Assembly (NCBI GenBank): GCA_963588905.1
Contig: CAVAJF010000037.1
Location: 153,746-217,745 of the forward strand
Origin: Butyricicoccus_A sp963588905
GTDB taxonomy: Bacteria; Bacillota; Clostridia; Oscillospirales; Butyricicoccaceae
DNA: 64,000 nucleotides
Reading direction: 5' to 3'
Shown here: one piece after another, positions 8,184 to 16,479 of the stretch
How positions within the stretch are numbered: position 1 is the first letter of the stretch
Layout: the number at the start of each line of letters is the position of its first letter
Position numbers and translations under genes: made by a program
The notes under the pieces: model-generated
What the model was told of the DNA's origin: nothing
Databases searched by the model: none
The model's input: the letters and a program-made list of their open reading frames with translations, nothing else

Positions 8184-9179
8184 ATGCGAAAAACATTGCA
8201 GAAAAAACTGACGGGAAGTATGTTGGTCGCTGTGGCGGCGGCACTGGTCATTGTGTCTGTCTGCCTGCTGTTTGGCATGGCGCGCTATGCCAGCACACAG
8301 TTTGAGACAGAGGTGTCTCAGGTGCTCACGACGGATTTGCTGTCAGAAATGAACGAAAATGCGACGGGCAGCGCGGACAGCGCTGCCGCTGAGACGGAAA
8401 AGGTGCTCACGGCGTATGCCGGACAGCTCCGCTTGGGCTCCGGCAGAAGTTATTCGATCTGGGACGCTGCGACAGGAGACCGTCTGGCGGGTGACGAAAA
8501 TGCGGTGATGACGGACAATATCGTCACAGCTATGAGCGGCACCGTGGGAAATGCCAGCTCGCTGCTGCCGACAACGATGGATATTGCGGTTCCGGTGACC
8601 GGCGAGAGCGCACTGATTTTGGACATTCAGGACGACGGAAGCGCTATGCGTGCGATGATGGCACGTTTGGCTGTTTTGCTGCTGGCGGGATTGGTGCTCA
8701 GCTTGATCGCTGCTGCCGGTATCAGCTGGTTTTTGGCAAAATCGTTTTCGGATTCCGCTGCCCAGACCGCAGAGGAGCTGCGGGAGCAGAACAATCAGGC
8801 ACTCAAGCCGAACGGCGATTGGGAGGCGATGGCTGCTGCACTCCATGCGCCGGAGAAAAAGGGCAAGAAGGGCAGAGACCGCACCGCACTCAATATTTTG
8901 CTGCCGTTTTTGCAGGAAGGCTATGTGCTGTTTCAGTCGGATGGCAAGGTGCTCGAAATCAATGTCATGGCAGAGCAGCTGCTTGGCGTGACGATGAAGA
9001 CGGGAGAGCCGCTGTTTTTTGACACGGTCTTTCACGATGTGCCGATGCCGACGACGGAACAGCGCTTGATTCGCGGCAAGCTGCATCAGAATGACCATAC
9101 CTTGGACATCACGTTTGCGGCACTTGAGCCGGGACTGTTTGCGGCAATCGTGCTGCCTTCGGACAGGAGGGCGCAATGA
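8184..9179 (+). CDS. WalK-like membrane sensor protein without a kinase domain
   Basis: A 331-residue protein with a transmembrane segment at about 14-35, an extracytoplasmic region, a second transmembrane segment at about 155-185 (LAVLLLAGLVLSLIAAAG), a short linker, and a C-terminal PAS-like domain (LQEGYVLFQSDGKVLEINVMAEQLLG). This matches the front half of WalK/YycG-type sensor kinases. The frame then stops, with no His-box or ATPase domain, and the YycH-like gene starts inside the stop (ATGA). Because YycH-like and YycI-like partners follow, I infer a sensor or scaffold protein in a Wal-type complex. PAS assignment is by eye. Confidence 0.7.
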   Translation: MRKTLQKKLTGSMLVAVAAALVIVSVCLLFGMARYASTQFETEVSQVLTTDLLSEMNENATGSADSAAAETEKVLTAYAGQLRLGSGRSYSIWDAATGDRLAGDENAVMTDNIVTAMSGTVGNASSLLPTTMDIAVPVTGESALILDIQDDGSAMRAMMARLAVLLLAGLVLSLIAAAGISWFLAKSFSDSAAQTAEELREQNNQALKPNGDWEAMAAALHAPEKKGKKGRDRTALNILLPFLQEGYVLFQSDGKVLEINVMAEQLLGVTMKTGEPLFFDTVFHDVPMPTTEQRLIRGKLHQNDHTLDITFAALEPGLFAAIVLPSDRRAQ

Positions 9180-10744
9180 GCCAAGAACGATTGCCGAATA
9201 GACGGATTCGCCGAGCGATCGCGCGCTGGTTTGCTCGACACAAAGAGATGTGGCGCAATGGCATTTTGGTCGTCCTGGTGGCGGCGATACCGGTACAGGG
9301 CGCGCTGCTGTGGCGGCAGGCTTTGCCGCAGGTCACGCTGTCTCTGCCGCAGTGGATGACGGCATCGAATCAGACAGAGACCGATGCGGCAGCCGGTGCG
9401 ATGCCGATTCGTTTTGCTTCTCGCAGCAAAAACGGTGTGTACGGCGTGGAATACAATACAGACAGCGTCAAGCAGGCGTATGAGCAGACGGCGGATGTCT
9501 GGATGCAGGCGCTGTCTCACGCGGCAAAACCGCGCCCGACAACCATGGAAACCTATAGTCAGGCACTCAAACAGCAGATGCTCATGATGCAGTATGACGG
9601 ACAGGTTCCGGCGGCGATGATCGCCAGCTGGTTGGGATGCGCTGACGCGGAAAATTTGACGGATTGCGCGCTGGGAACCGCTGTGTTGTCCAAGAGCAAG
9701 GACGGCTATACGCTGTACTTCCGAGACAGCAGCAGCGGCGTCATCAAGTGTGCAGAGACCTCGGTACAGGATGAGGATTTTCAGCTGTCTGTCGAGCAGT
9801 TTCAGCCGAACGGCTGCAGTCTGGCGGTAGACGAAAAGACCACCGTCATTTCACCGGATGTTCTGTATCATGCGGGCGGCATGACCTTTGATGTGATGTC
9901 CTTTGCGCCGTACACCGGCGAGGACGGCATCGAGGAGGTGCTCACAGCGTTTGGCTTCCAGGCGAAGGACGCGGTACAGCGCGCCTATACTGCCGGTGGA
10001 AAGACAGTGTATGTATCCGGTGAAAACACGTTCCGCTTGGGAAAAGACGGCACGGCGGTGTATGACGGAAGCGGCATTGGCGTGACCGCGGCGCACGGAC
10101 AGAAGCTGTACCAGCAGTATGTGCAGACCGCGTATCGGCTGACCGGTGAGACCTTGGAAGCGATCGGAAGCGGTGCACAGCCGTCTCTCAAAAAGACGTA
10201 TATCGATGACAACGGACGGTTTATTGTCGTGTATGGAATGCTGATTGACGGCGTGCCGGTAGATAATGCGGCGTCCGGCTATGTCGCGCGCTATACGTTT
10301 GACAATGGGATGCTGACACATGCGGAACTGGCACTGCGTACCTGTCAATCGACGGGAGAGGCCATTGCTGTCATGCCGGAAAAACAGGCGGCAGCGTCTC
10401 TGTCCTTTGATGCGGATGCGGTGCTCAGTCTGCGCTATGTCGATCAGGCAAAGGAAACGGCAAACGACTGGAACAGTGCGTATGCCGATGCATCCGGCAC
10501 AGACAGTGCCAACTGGAATGCAGAAGACAACGAGACCGATTCGTCGTGGGACGAAACGCAGGACAGCACGAGCACAACAGCTTGGTATGATACGACCGGC
10601 ACAGCGGTATCTCCGCGGTGGTATGTTCTGCAATACGGCAAGGAGGATACAAAGAACGAGATCAATCGAACGCTGACACCGGATCATATCACGGTTGTCA
10701 TGCAGGACTTTGACCATCTGATTCAGGGAGGTGGCGCATCGTGA
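9176..10744 (+). CDS. YycH-like membrane-anchored protein
   Basis: A 522-residue protein with a short basic N-terminus, one transmembrane helix near 30-48 (ILVVLVAAIPVQGALLW) and a large extracytoplasmic domain. The architecture and its position between a WalK-like gene and a YycI-like gene identify it as YycH-like. In Bacillus, YycH and YycI restrain the WalK kinase through membrane contacts. A Ser/Thr/Asp/Asn-rich stretch at about 430-490 interrupts the C-terminal part. The ATG overlaps the upstream stop by 4 bases and an AGGAGGG motif precedes it, indicating translational coupling. Sequence similarity to classical YycH is low, so the call rests largely on context. Confidence 0.65.
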   Translation: MSQERLPNRRIRRAIARWFARHKEMWRNGILVVLVAAIPVQGALLWRQALPQVTLSLPQWMTASNQTETDAAAGAMPIRFASRSKNGVYGVEYNTDSVKQAYEQTADVWMQALSHAAKPRPTTMETYSQALKQQMLMMQYDGQVPAAMIASWLGCADAENLTDCALGTAVLSKSKDGYTLYFRDSSSGVIKCAETSVQDEDFQLSVEQFQPNGCSLAVDEKTTVISPDVLYHAGGMTFDVMSFAPYTGEDGIEEVLTAFGFQAKDAVQRAYTAGGKTVYVSGENTFRLGKDGTAVYDGSGIGVTAAHGQKLYQQYVQTAYRLTGETLEAIGSGAQPSLKKTYIDDNGRFIVVYGMLIDGVPVDNAASGYVARYTFDNGMLTHAELALRTCQSTGEAIAVMPEKQAAASLSFDADAVLSLRYVDQAKETANDWNSAYADASGTDSANWNAEDNETDSSWDETQDSTSTTAWYDTTGTAVSPRWYVLQYGKEDTKNEINRTLTPDHITVVMQDFDHLIQGGGAS

Positions 10745-11865
10745 AGCTGTGGAAAAAGCGGCAGGATAAGCAGCAACAGACAGCGGGTCTCCGTCCGTGG
10801 GGCGGCGTGAAAAATACAGCGATTGCCGCCCTGCTCGTGGTCAATCTGGTGCTGCTGGCGGCGCTGGGCTGTGCGAAGGGCTATGACGCTTGGATCCGGC
10901 ACAAAACCCATCAGCAGATTGACAGTATGCTGGCAAAGCAGGGTATCCTGTGCGGCTCCAGTGTGTATCGCACGATGGAGCACGTGCCGCAGGCATACAC
11001 CCTGCGTGCGGATGAAAACGCAGAAAAGCAGCTGGCATTTGCTCTGCTGAGCGGAGATATTCAGACCGAAGCCAAGGGAAATACTGCGGTATGGAGCGGC
11101 GACAACGGAACCGTATCGTGGTCCCAGTCGGGCAAGCTGGATGCCAGTGTGCAGCTGTCCGATGTAGAAGCCCCGCAGGATACCGATCAGGCGGTCAAAG
11201 TGGTGTTTGAACTGCTGCAAAAGGCGGGATTTTCCGTGCCGAAAAAGCAGATCGCTGCCACACAGGACAATACCGGCTTTGCGGTCAGTGTGCAGCAGGA
11301 AATCGAAGGCACAGAGCTGATTGGATGCAGCTTGGATATTTCCATTGCGCCGGACAATATCTTTACGATTACCGGCACTTGGTGTGACGGCACCGCGCAG
11401 CCGCTGGAAATTCGCGCGCTGGAAACCTATTCTGAACAACAGGCGCTGTTCCAGTTCCTCGCAGCAAAGAGCGGCGCGGGACAAATCCTCAATGTGCAGG
11501 CGGCATATGTTCTGTCCGATCGGAGCGGCGGACGGTTTGCCACGATTCCCTGCTGGCGGTTTTCCACCGATCAGGGCGATTATATTTTGAATATCCTGAC
11601 CGGAAAGGTAGTCACGGCGGAGAGCATCGGAGAGACCAGCCAATCGGGCGATGGTAATGCAGCGGGAAGCGGCAGCGCACCGGATGCCGGCTCCGGTACA
11701 TCGGCGGCATGGACGCAACCGGACACGGATACGGATAGTGAACAGCCTGTTTCGGATGAAACGGATGCCGACACGGAGAATCAGACGGATTCCGGCACAT
11801 CCGATCCTGCATCACAGCAAAACGAAACAAATACGGCGGATACCGTTTGGAATGCCGAGGGATGA
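10741..11865 (+). CDS. YycI-like regulatory membrane protein
   Basis: The 374-residue protein has a basic start, a transmembrane helix at about 23-45 (AIAALLVVNLVLLAALG), then an extracytoplasmic domain resembling the YycI family (LTGETLEA-like repeats in YycH are matched here by repeated 45-residue beta units). The last 75 residues are a low-complexity Ser/Thr/Asp/Gly tail. It starts at GTG 10741 with GGAGG just upstream, and the start overlaps the YycH-like stop by 4 bases. It probably pairs with the YycH-like protein and the kinase-less sensor at the membrane. No terminator is obvious before the murA promoter region. Confidence 0.65.
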   Translation: MKLWKKRQDKQQQTAGLRPWGGVKNTAIAALLVVNLVLLAALGCAKGYDAWIRHKTHQQIDSMLAKQGILCGSSVYRTMEHVPQAYTLRADENAEKQLAFALLSGDIQTEAKGNTAVWSGDNGTVSWSQSGKLDASVQLSDVEAPQDTDQAVKVVFELLQKAGFSVPKKQIAATQDNTGFAVSVQQEIEGTELIGCSLDISIAPDNIFTITGTWCDGTAQPLEIRALETYSEQQALFQFLAAKSGAGQILNVQAAYVLSDRSGGRFATIPCWRFSTDQGDYILNILTGKVVTAESIGETSQSGDGNAAGSGSAPDAGSGTSAAWTQPDTDTDSEQPVSDETDADTENQTDSGTSDPASQQNETNTADTVWNAEG

Positions 11866-11951
11866 TTTTTGTGCATCCCGTACCAAAAAATTGCTTTTTG
11901 TCCTATAAAACTGTTTTTTTAAGGAAAAACTGGCGGAAATGTAAAAATCGT

Positions 11952-11980
11952 TTGCGTTCTTGTAATAGTTGTGTTAACAT
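11952..11980 (+). promoter_or_regulatory. candidate promoter of murA
   Basis: TTGCGT (11952-11957), a 17-base spacer and TAACAT (11975-11980), in the 234-base gap between the YycI-like gene and murA. A weaker alternative -10, TATTAT, overlaps at 11980-11985. The leader before the TTG start is about 110 bases. Confidence 0.45.
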
Positions 11981-12099
11981 ATTATTCGTATACATGTGCT
12001 GACAGGAAAATTCCTGAAGCGCACATGAATGAAGGTTAAATAGAGGGTAACTGGGGAAACAACTATCCTGGCAGTTAGGATTTTAAGGAGAAGGTTTCG

Positions 12100-13368
12100 T
12101 TGGAGAAATATATCATCAAGGGCGGACATCCGCTGCACGGCGAAGTCACGATCAGTGGTGCAAAAAATGCTGCTGTTGCTATCGTGCCGGCAACATTGAT
12201 GGTTGATGGGCCGTGTATTATTAAAAATGTTCCAAATATTGTTGACGTCATGCTGCAGTTCGAAATTCTCGAAAAGATGGGTATGAAAATTACCCGTTTG
12301 GATGAGACAACCATTCAGACCGAGAAGGGCACGATGGATCTGGAAAGCCCGGAGACATTTGAACTGATGACACGCTTGCGCGCTTCGTACTACTTTATTG
12401 GTGCAGAGCTGGGCAGATATGGACATGCCCGCGTGGCAATGCCGGGCGGATGTAATTTCGGCGGCATTCGTCCTGTCGATCAGCACATTAAGGGCTTCGA
12501 GCGACTCAACAGCTATGTTCGCGTCGAGCCGGAAGGCTTTATCTCGGCCATTGCGCCGGAGGGTCTGGTCGGCAATCATATCTATTTTGATGTGGTTACC
12601 GTTGGCGCGACGATGAATGTCATGCTCGCGGCTGTCTTTGCAAAGGGTCAGACCGTGATGGAAAATGTGGCGAAGGAGCCGCACATCGTCGATTTGGCAA
12701 ACTTCCTCAATCAGATGGGCGCTGACATCAAGGGCGCCGGTACGGATAAGATCGTCATCAACGGCGTAGAGAGCCTGCATGGCGGCACGTATTCGATTAT
12801 CCCGGATCAGATTGAAGCAGGTACCTATATGGCGGCTGTTGCAGCCTGCGGCGGAGATGTTCTCATCAAGAATGTCATTCCGAAGCATCTGGAATGTATC
12901 GGAACCAAGCTGGAGGACATGGGCGTCAAGGTCGAGATGTATGACGATTCGGTTCGCATCATCCGAAATGGCCCGCTGCGCCATACCAACCTCAAGACCA
13001 TGCCGTATCCGGGCTTCCCGACCGACATGCATCCGCAGATGGCGGCAGCGATGGTGCTGGCAGACGGCTCCAGCCACATCACAGAGGGTGTTTGGCCGAA
13101 CCGCTTCCGCTATGCAGAAGAGCTGGAGAAGATGGGCGCACATATCAGCGTCTTTAAGGAGACCGCTGTGATTGAAGGTGTACCGGATCTGTTTGGTACC
13201 GATGTTGTTGCGCATGACCTGCGTGCAGGCGCGGCAATGGTCATTGCCGGTCTGGCAGCACAGGGCGTGACGACGATTTCCAACATTGGTTATGTCGAGC
13301 GCGGCTATGAAAACCTGGTTGAAAAGGTATGCGGCATCGGCGGCGAGATGGAACGAGTAAACGAATAA
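12100..13368 (+). CDS. murA: UDP-N-acetylglucosamine 1-carboxyvinyltransferase MurA
   Basis: Transfers enolpyruvate from PEP to UDP-GlcNAc, the first committed step of peptidoglycan synthesis. The protein has 422 residues, normal length, with ISGAKNAAVAI near residue 18 and the active-site loop GGCNFGGIRPVDQH, whose Cys118 corresponds to the fosfomycin-target cysteine. The start is TTG at 12100, preceded by AAGGAGAAGG. Its location between the YycI-like gene and walJ links precursor synthesis with the Wal-type envelope cluster. A strong terminator follows. Confidence 0.96.
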   Translation: MEKYIIKGGHPLHGEVTISGAKNAAVAIVPATLMVDGPCIIKNVPNIVDVMLQFEILEKMGMKITRLDETTIQTEKGTMDLESPETFELMTRLRASYYFIGAELGRYGHARVAMPGGCNFGGIRPVDQHIKGFERLNSYVRVEPEGFISAIAPEGLVGNHIYFDVVTVGATMNVMLAAVFAKGQTVMENVAKEPHIVDLANFLNQMGADIKGAGTDKIVINGVESLHGGTYSIIPDQIEAGTYMAAVAACGGDVLIKNVIPKHLECIGTKLEDMGVKVEMYDDSVRIIRNGPLRHTNLKTMPYPGFPTDMHPQMAAAMVLADGSSHITEGVWPNRFRYAEELEKMGAHISVFKETAVIEGVPDLFGTDVVAHDLRAGAAMVIAGLAAQGVTTISNIGYVERGYENLVEKVCGIGGEMERVNE

Positions 13369-13383
13369 GCTCTTGTAGCTTTG

Positions 13384-13414
13384 CGGGGAACTGCCGAGGC
13401 AGTTCCCCGTTTTT
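13384..13414 (+). terminator. terminator after murA
   Basis: Perfect 11-bp stem (CGGGGAACTGC with GCAGTTCCCCG), CGAG loop and TTTTTG. The walJ ribosome binding site begins 5 bases later, so walJ depends on read-through or an unseen promoter. Confidence 0.88.
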
Positions 13415-13430
13415 GTCGAAGGAGATACCA

Positions 13431-14234
13431 ATGAGTTTTTATTATTCCGTGGCTTCCGGCTCCTCGGGAAACTGCGCCGTGTGGCAGTCCGGTGAGACTT
13501 CGGTGCTGATTGATTTGGGTGTGTCGGTTCGCGCGCTCAATCAGGCACTGCGCCACATTGATATGGAAATTTCCGATTTGTCTGCGGTGCTGCTCACACA
13601 TGAGCACACAGACCATATCAAGGGCTTGGCGACATTTGTCAAAAAATACGAGCTGCCGGTATATGCCTCGTTCGGCACGGCAGCGGCCATTCTGCAAAAG
13701 CTGCCGCAGGCCAAAAAGAATTTCCGCATGTTTGCAGGCGGAGAAGAATTTTCCATCGAGCAGCTGCATGTACAGTCCATACCGATCTCTCATGACGCCG
13801 CAGAACCGGTTGCCTATCGCATTGACGGCGGCGGGCATCAGCTCGGTTATGTGACGGATACCGGCTTTTTGTCTGAGACCGTTCGACAGACCATCTGCGG
13901 CTGCGACACGGTGGTGCTGGAGTCCAATCACGATGTCGATATGCTCAAGCATGGCCCGTATCCATTTTATTTGCAGCAGCGCATCCGCGGCAAGCTGGGG
14001 CATTTGTCCAATGAAGCGTGTGCGGTCGGGGCGTTAGAAGCGGTCAAAAACGGCGCAAAACGGCTCGTCCTGGCGCATTTAAGTGATAAGAACAATAACC
14101 CGCTGACCGCACTGCGATGCACACAGCACGCGCTGAGCGGTGCGGACTGCGAGGTATATGTTGCGCCGCGCGGTGCCATGGAACAGCCGATTCCACTGAC
14201 AGAGGAGGAAAACCAATGCTGCATGTTCGATTGA
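13431..14234 (+). CDS. walJ: MBL-fold metallohydrolase, WalJ/YycJ type
   Basis: The 267-residue protein has the metallo-beta-lactamase metal motif THEHTDH near residue 59, SHDAAEPVAYRI, GYVTDTGF and a C-terminal HLS segment. This is the WalJ/YycJ subgroup normally found in Wal operons and linked to coordination of cell-wall division and DNA processes in streptococci and bacilli. The start at 13431 is chosen because AAGGAG ends 6 bases upstream and family similarity begins at MSFYYSVASGSSGNC. Its 3' end overlaps rlmH by 19 bases, the classical walJ-rlmH neighbourhood (HtrA is absent). Confidence 0.88.
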   Translation: MSFYYSVASGSSGNCAVWQSGETSVLIDLGVSVRALNQALRHIDMEISDLSAVLLTHEHTDHIKGLATFVKKYELPVYASFGTAAAILQKLPQAKKNFRMFAGGEEFSIEQLHVQSIPISHDAAEPVAYRIDGGGHQLGYVTDTGFLSETVRQTICGCDTVVLESNHDVDMLKHGPYPFYLQQRIRGKLGHLSNEACAVGALEAVKNGAKRLVLAHLSDKNNNPLTALRCTQHALSGADCEVYVAPRGAMEQPIPLTEEENQCCMFD

Positions 14235-14698
14235 TTTGTGTCGGCAAGCTCAAGGAAAAATTTTATCGAGAGGCGTGCGCCGAATACGAAAAGCGGCTCA
14301 AAGGCTATTGTAAACTGGAAATTTTGGAACTGACGGAGCAGCGTCTGCCGGACAGCCCGTCTCAGGCGCAGATTGACGCGGCACTTGCCAAGGAAGCAGA
14401 GGCAATTCGGGCAAAAATTCCAGCGGGCAGTGCGGTTGTCGCCATGTGCATTGAGGGCGGCACGCTGTCCAGTGAACAGTTTGCGGATAAGCTGAGCAAA
14501 TGGATGGGAAATGGCGTATCGCATATCAGTGTGCTGATCGGCGGGTCGTGCGGACTGGATGAGAGCTTGAAAAAATCCGCCCAGCTGCGTCTGTCTATGT
14601 CACCGATGACATTTCCGCATCATCTGGCGCGGGTCATGGTGCTGGAACAGTTGTACCGAGCACTCAATATCGCATCCGGCGGAAAATATCATAAATAA
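14216..14698 (+). CDS. rlmH: 23S rRNA (pseudouridine-1915-N3) methyltransferase RlmH
   Basis: SPOUT-family methyltransferase that modifies helix 69 of 23S rRNA. The 160 residues include VRLICVGKLKEKFYREAC at the N-terminus, the cofactor-binding loop LIGGSCGLDES and the C-terminal LEQLYRALNI...YHK, where the terminal Tyr-His is conserved. Length matches the family. The ATG at 14216 lies inside the walJ 3' end and is preceded by AGAGGAGG. It is the last gene of the Wal-type cluster, as in Staphylococcus and Bacillus relatives, and ends at a bidirectional terminator. Confidence 0.96.
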   Translation: MLHVRLICVGKLKEKFYREACAEYEKRLKGYCKLEILELTEQRLPDSPSQAQIDAALAKEAEAIRAKIPAGSAVVAMCIEGGTLSSEQFADKLSKWMGNGVSHISVLIGGSCGLDESLKKSAQLRLSMSPMTFPHHLARVMVLEQLYRALNIASGGKYHK

Positions 14699-14702
14699 CA
14701 GC

Positions 14703-14745
14703 AAAATCCGGAGACCATCGAATGATGTCTCCGGATTTTTTGTTT
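14703..14745. terminator. bidirectional terminator between rlmH and pyrC
   Basis: Perfect 13-bp stem (AAAATCCGGAGAC with GTCTCCGGATTTT) with an 11-base loop. The A- and T-rich ends serve both convergent genes. Confidence 0.85.
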
Positions 14746-14756
14746 ACAGAGAAAAT

Positions 14757-16031
14757 TTACTGCTTGTTGAGCGAAGTATACGTGCCGCATACAATGCCCT
14801 TGATTTTGCCCTTGAGCGGTTTGCCGGTAAACGGGGTGTTGCTGGACTTGGAGCGGTACGTCGTATACACAACATCCTCGTTCCAGTCTGCAATCATCAG
14901 TTCTGCGCGGTTGCCCTCTTCGATGGACTTGCCGGTCAGATTGTAGAACTGTGCCGGATTCTGGCTCATGCAGCGCATGAGCTGCATCGGCGTGATTTTG
15001 CCGGTGCATACCAAGGCAGTGTTGAGGACAGAGAAAGCGGTTTCCAGACCGGTAATGCCCGACAGGGACTGGTCAAACGGCTTGTTTTTCTGCTCTGCCG
15101 TGTGCGGCGCATGGTCGGTGGCAATCATGTCAATGGTGCCGTCTGCCAGACCGGCGATGAGTGCCTGGCGGTCTTGCTCTGTGCGCAGCGGCGGATTCAT
15201 ACGGGCGTTGACGCCATAGGTCAGCACATCATCCTGTGTCAGTGCCAGATGATGCGGTGTCGCTTCGGCGTGAATATCTGCACCGCGCGCCTTGCCCGCG
15301 CGGATGAGAGCGACGGATTTTCCGGAGCTGATGTGCTGGAAGGCGACACGAGCGCCGGTCATCAGCGCAAGCTCAATGTCGCGGGCAATCATCTCTTCTT
15401 CGGAGGACGGCATGGCGCCGAGAACATCAAATTTCTTTGCCGCTTTACTGCCGTAATTGACGCCGGGAGACAGCACATATGCCGGATCTTCCTCGTGGAA
15501 GGACAACGGAACGCCCAGCGCCTTGGCGCGGCGCATCGCTTCCAAGCACAGCTTGCCGCTGGTCAGATTGACGCCGTCATCGGTAAAGCCCGGCGCACCG
15601 GCTTTGTGCAGCGCTTCAAAATCTACCAGCTCTTTGCCGCCCAGCCCCTTGGTCACGGCGCAATCCTGCAAGACGTGAATCATGACGTGACGCGCCTTGT
15701 CCTGTACATACTGCAAGGTTTCCAGATTGTCACAGGTCGGCTTCGTGTTTGCCATGCATACGACAGTGGTATAGCCGCCGGCTTCTGCGGCTGCCGCGCC
15801 GGTATAAATGTCTTCCTTTTCTGTCTGACCCGGATCGCGGAAATGCACATGGACATCGACGAGACCCGGAGAAATCATGCAGCCGGACGCGTCATAGACG
15901 TCCTCCGCGTGGTTTTCTGGAATATGCGGTGCGATGCGGTGAATCAGACCGGCATCGTCAATGAGAATGTCCAGCTTTTCGCAGGTTTCGGTGTACGGAT
16001 CGAGAACGGTACCGTTTTGGATGAGTAACAT
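14757..16031 (-). CDS. pyrC: dihydroorotase (class I)
   Basis: Cyclises N-carbamoyl-aspartate to dihydroorotate in de novo pyrimidine synthesis. The 424 residues carry the metal-binding HVHFRDPGQTEKED motif (His61, His63), TDDG, FQHISS, and IATDHAPH near residue 300, all typical of the amidohydrolase fold. The start at 16031 is supported by AAGGAGG ending 7 bases upstream; the longer open frame adds 42 unrelated residues. No other pyr gene is nearby, so this one stands apart from a pyrimidine operon. Confidence 0.96.
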   Translation of the reverse strand: MLLIQNGTVLDPYTETCEKLDILIDDAGLIHRIAPHIPENHAEDVYDASGCMISPGLVDVHVHFRDPGQTEKEDIYTGAAAAEAGGYTTVVCMANTKPTCDNLETLQYVQDKARHVMIHVLQDCAVTKGLGGKELVDFEALHKAGAPGFTDDGVNLTSGKLCLEAMRRAKALGVPLSFHEEDPAYVLSPGVNYGSKAAKKFDVLGAMPSSEEEMIARDIELALMTGARVAFQHISSGKSVALIRAGKARGADIHAEATPHHLALTQDDVLTYGVNARMNPPLRTEQDRQALIAGLADGTIDMIATDHAPHTAEQKNKPFDQSLSGITGLETAFSVLNTALVCTGKITPMQLMRCMSQNPAQFYNLTGKSIEEGNRAELMIADWNEDVVYTTYRSKSSNTPFTGKPLKGKIKGIVCGTYTSLNKQ

Positions 16032-16077
16032 AAGAACCTCCTTGTATGGTATATCATGGGAGTGAATCGGTTTTGAT

Positions 16078-16356
16078 TTACAGCAAAACCGGTGTGTATG
16101 AATAAAACAGCCAAGCGCACAGGGCAAGCTGGCCGGCAAAAATGAGTGGAATACCAATCATGAATCGTTTGTGCTTGGTTTTGTGGCGAATGGTGCGCAT
16201 CGTCAGATAGACGCCGGGACAGCCGCCGAGAACGCATAACGCAAACAGCGTTTTCTCCGGCACACGCCATGCACCGCGCTGGGCTGCGCGCTTATCGTGT
16301 ATCGTGACGAAAATACCGACACAATTGATGAGTAAAAGCCAAAAAAACAGAATCAT
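16078..16356 (-). CDS. DUF1294 small membrane protein
   Basis: A 92-residue protein with two to three predicted transmembrane helices (ILFFWLLLINCVGIFVT near 2-18, FALCVLGGCPGVYL, and IGIPLIFAGQLALCAWLF). The motif DKRAAQRGAWRVPE followed by GGCPG and RHKTKHKRF is characteristic of the DUF1294 family, which has no established function. It lies 47 bases upstream of pyrC on the same strand and may be co-transcribed with it. Confidence 0.85.
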   Translation of the reverse strand: MILFFWLLLINCVGIFVTIHDKRAAQRGAWRVPEKTLFALCVLGGCPGVYLTMRTIRHKTKHKRFMIGIPLIFAGQLALCAWLFYSYTPVLL

Positions 16357-16479
16357 GTGAAGTCTCCGTGAACAATCTTAAAAAGTTAGCGATATGGTTG
16401 TTATTTTACAAATTATCGTGTATAGTAAAGAATGGTTTTATCAAAAACCAAAACATACTTACAGATGGAAGGGACATAT

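Noticed and set aside
13329..13430. Longer N-terminus for WalJ
   Set aside because: The extension overlaps the murA end and its terminator; the internal ATG has a good ribosome binding site.
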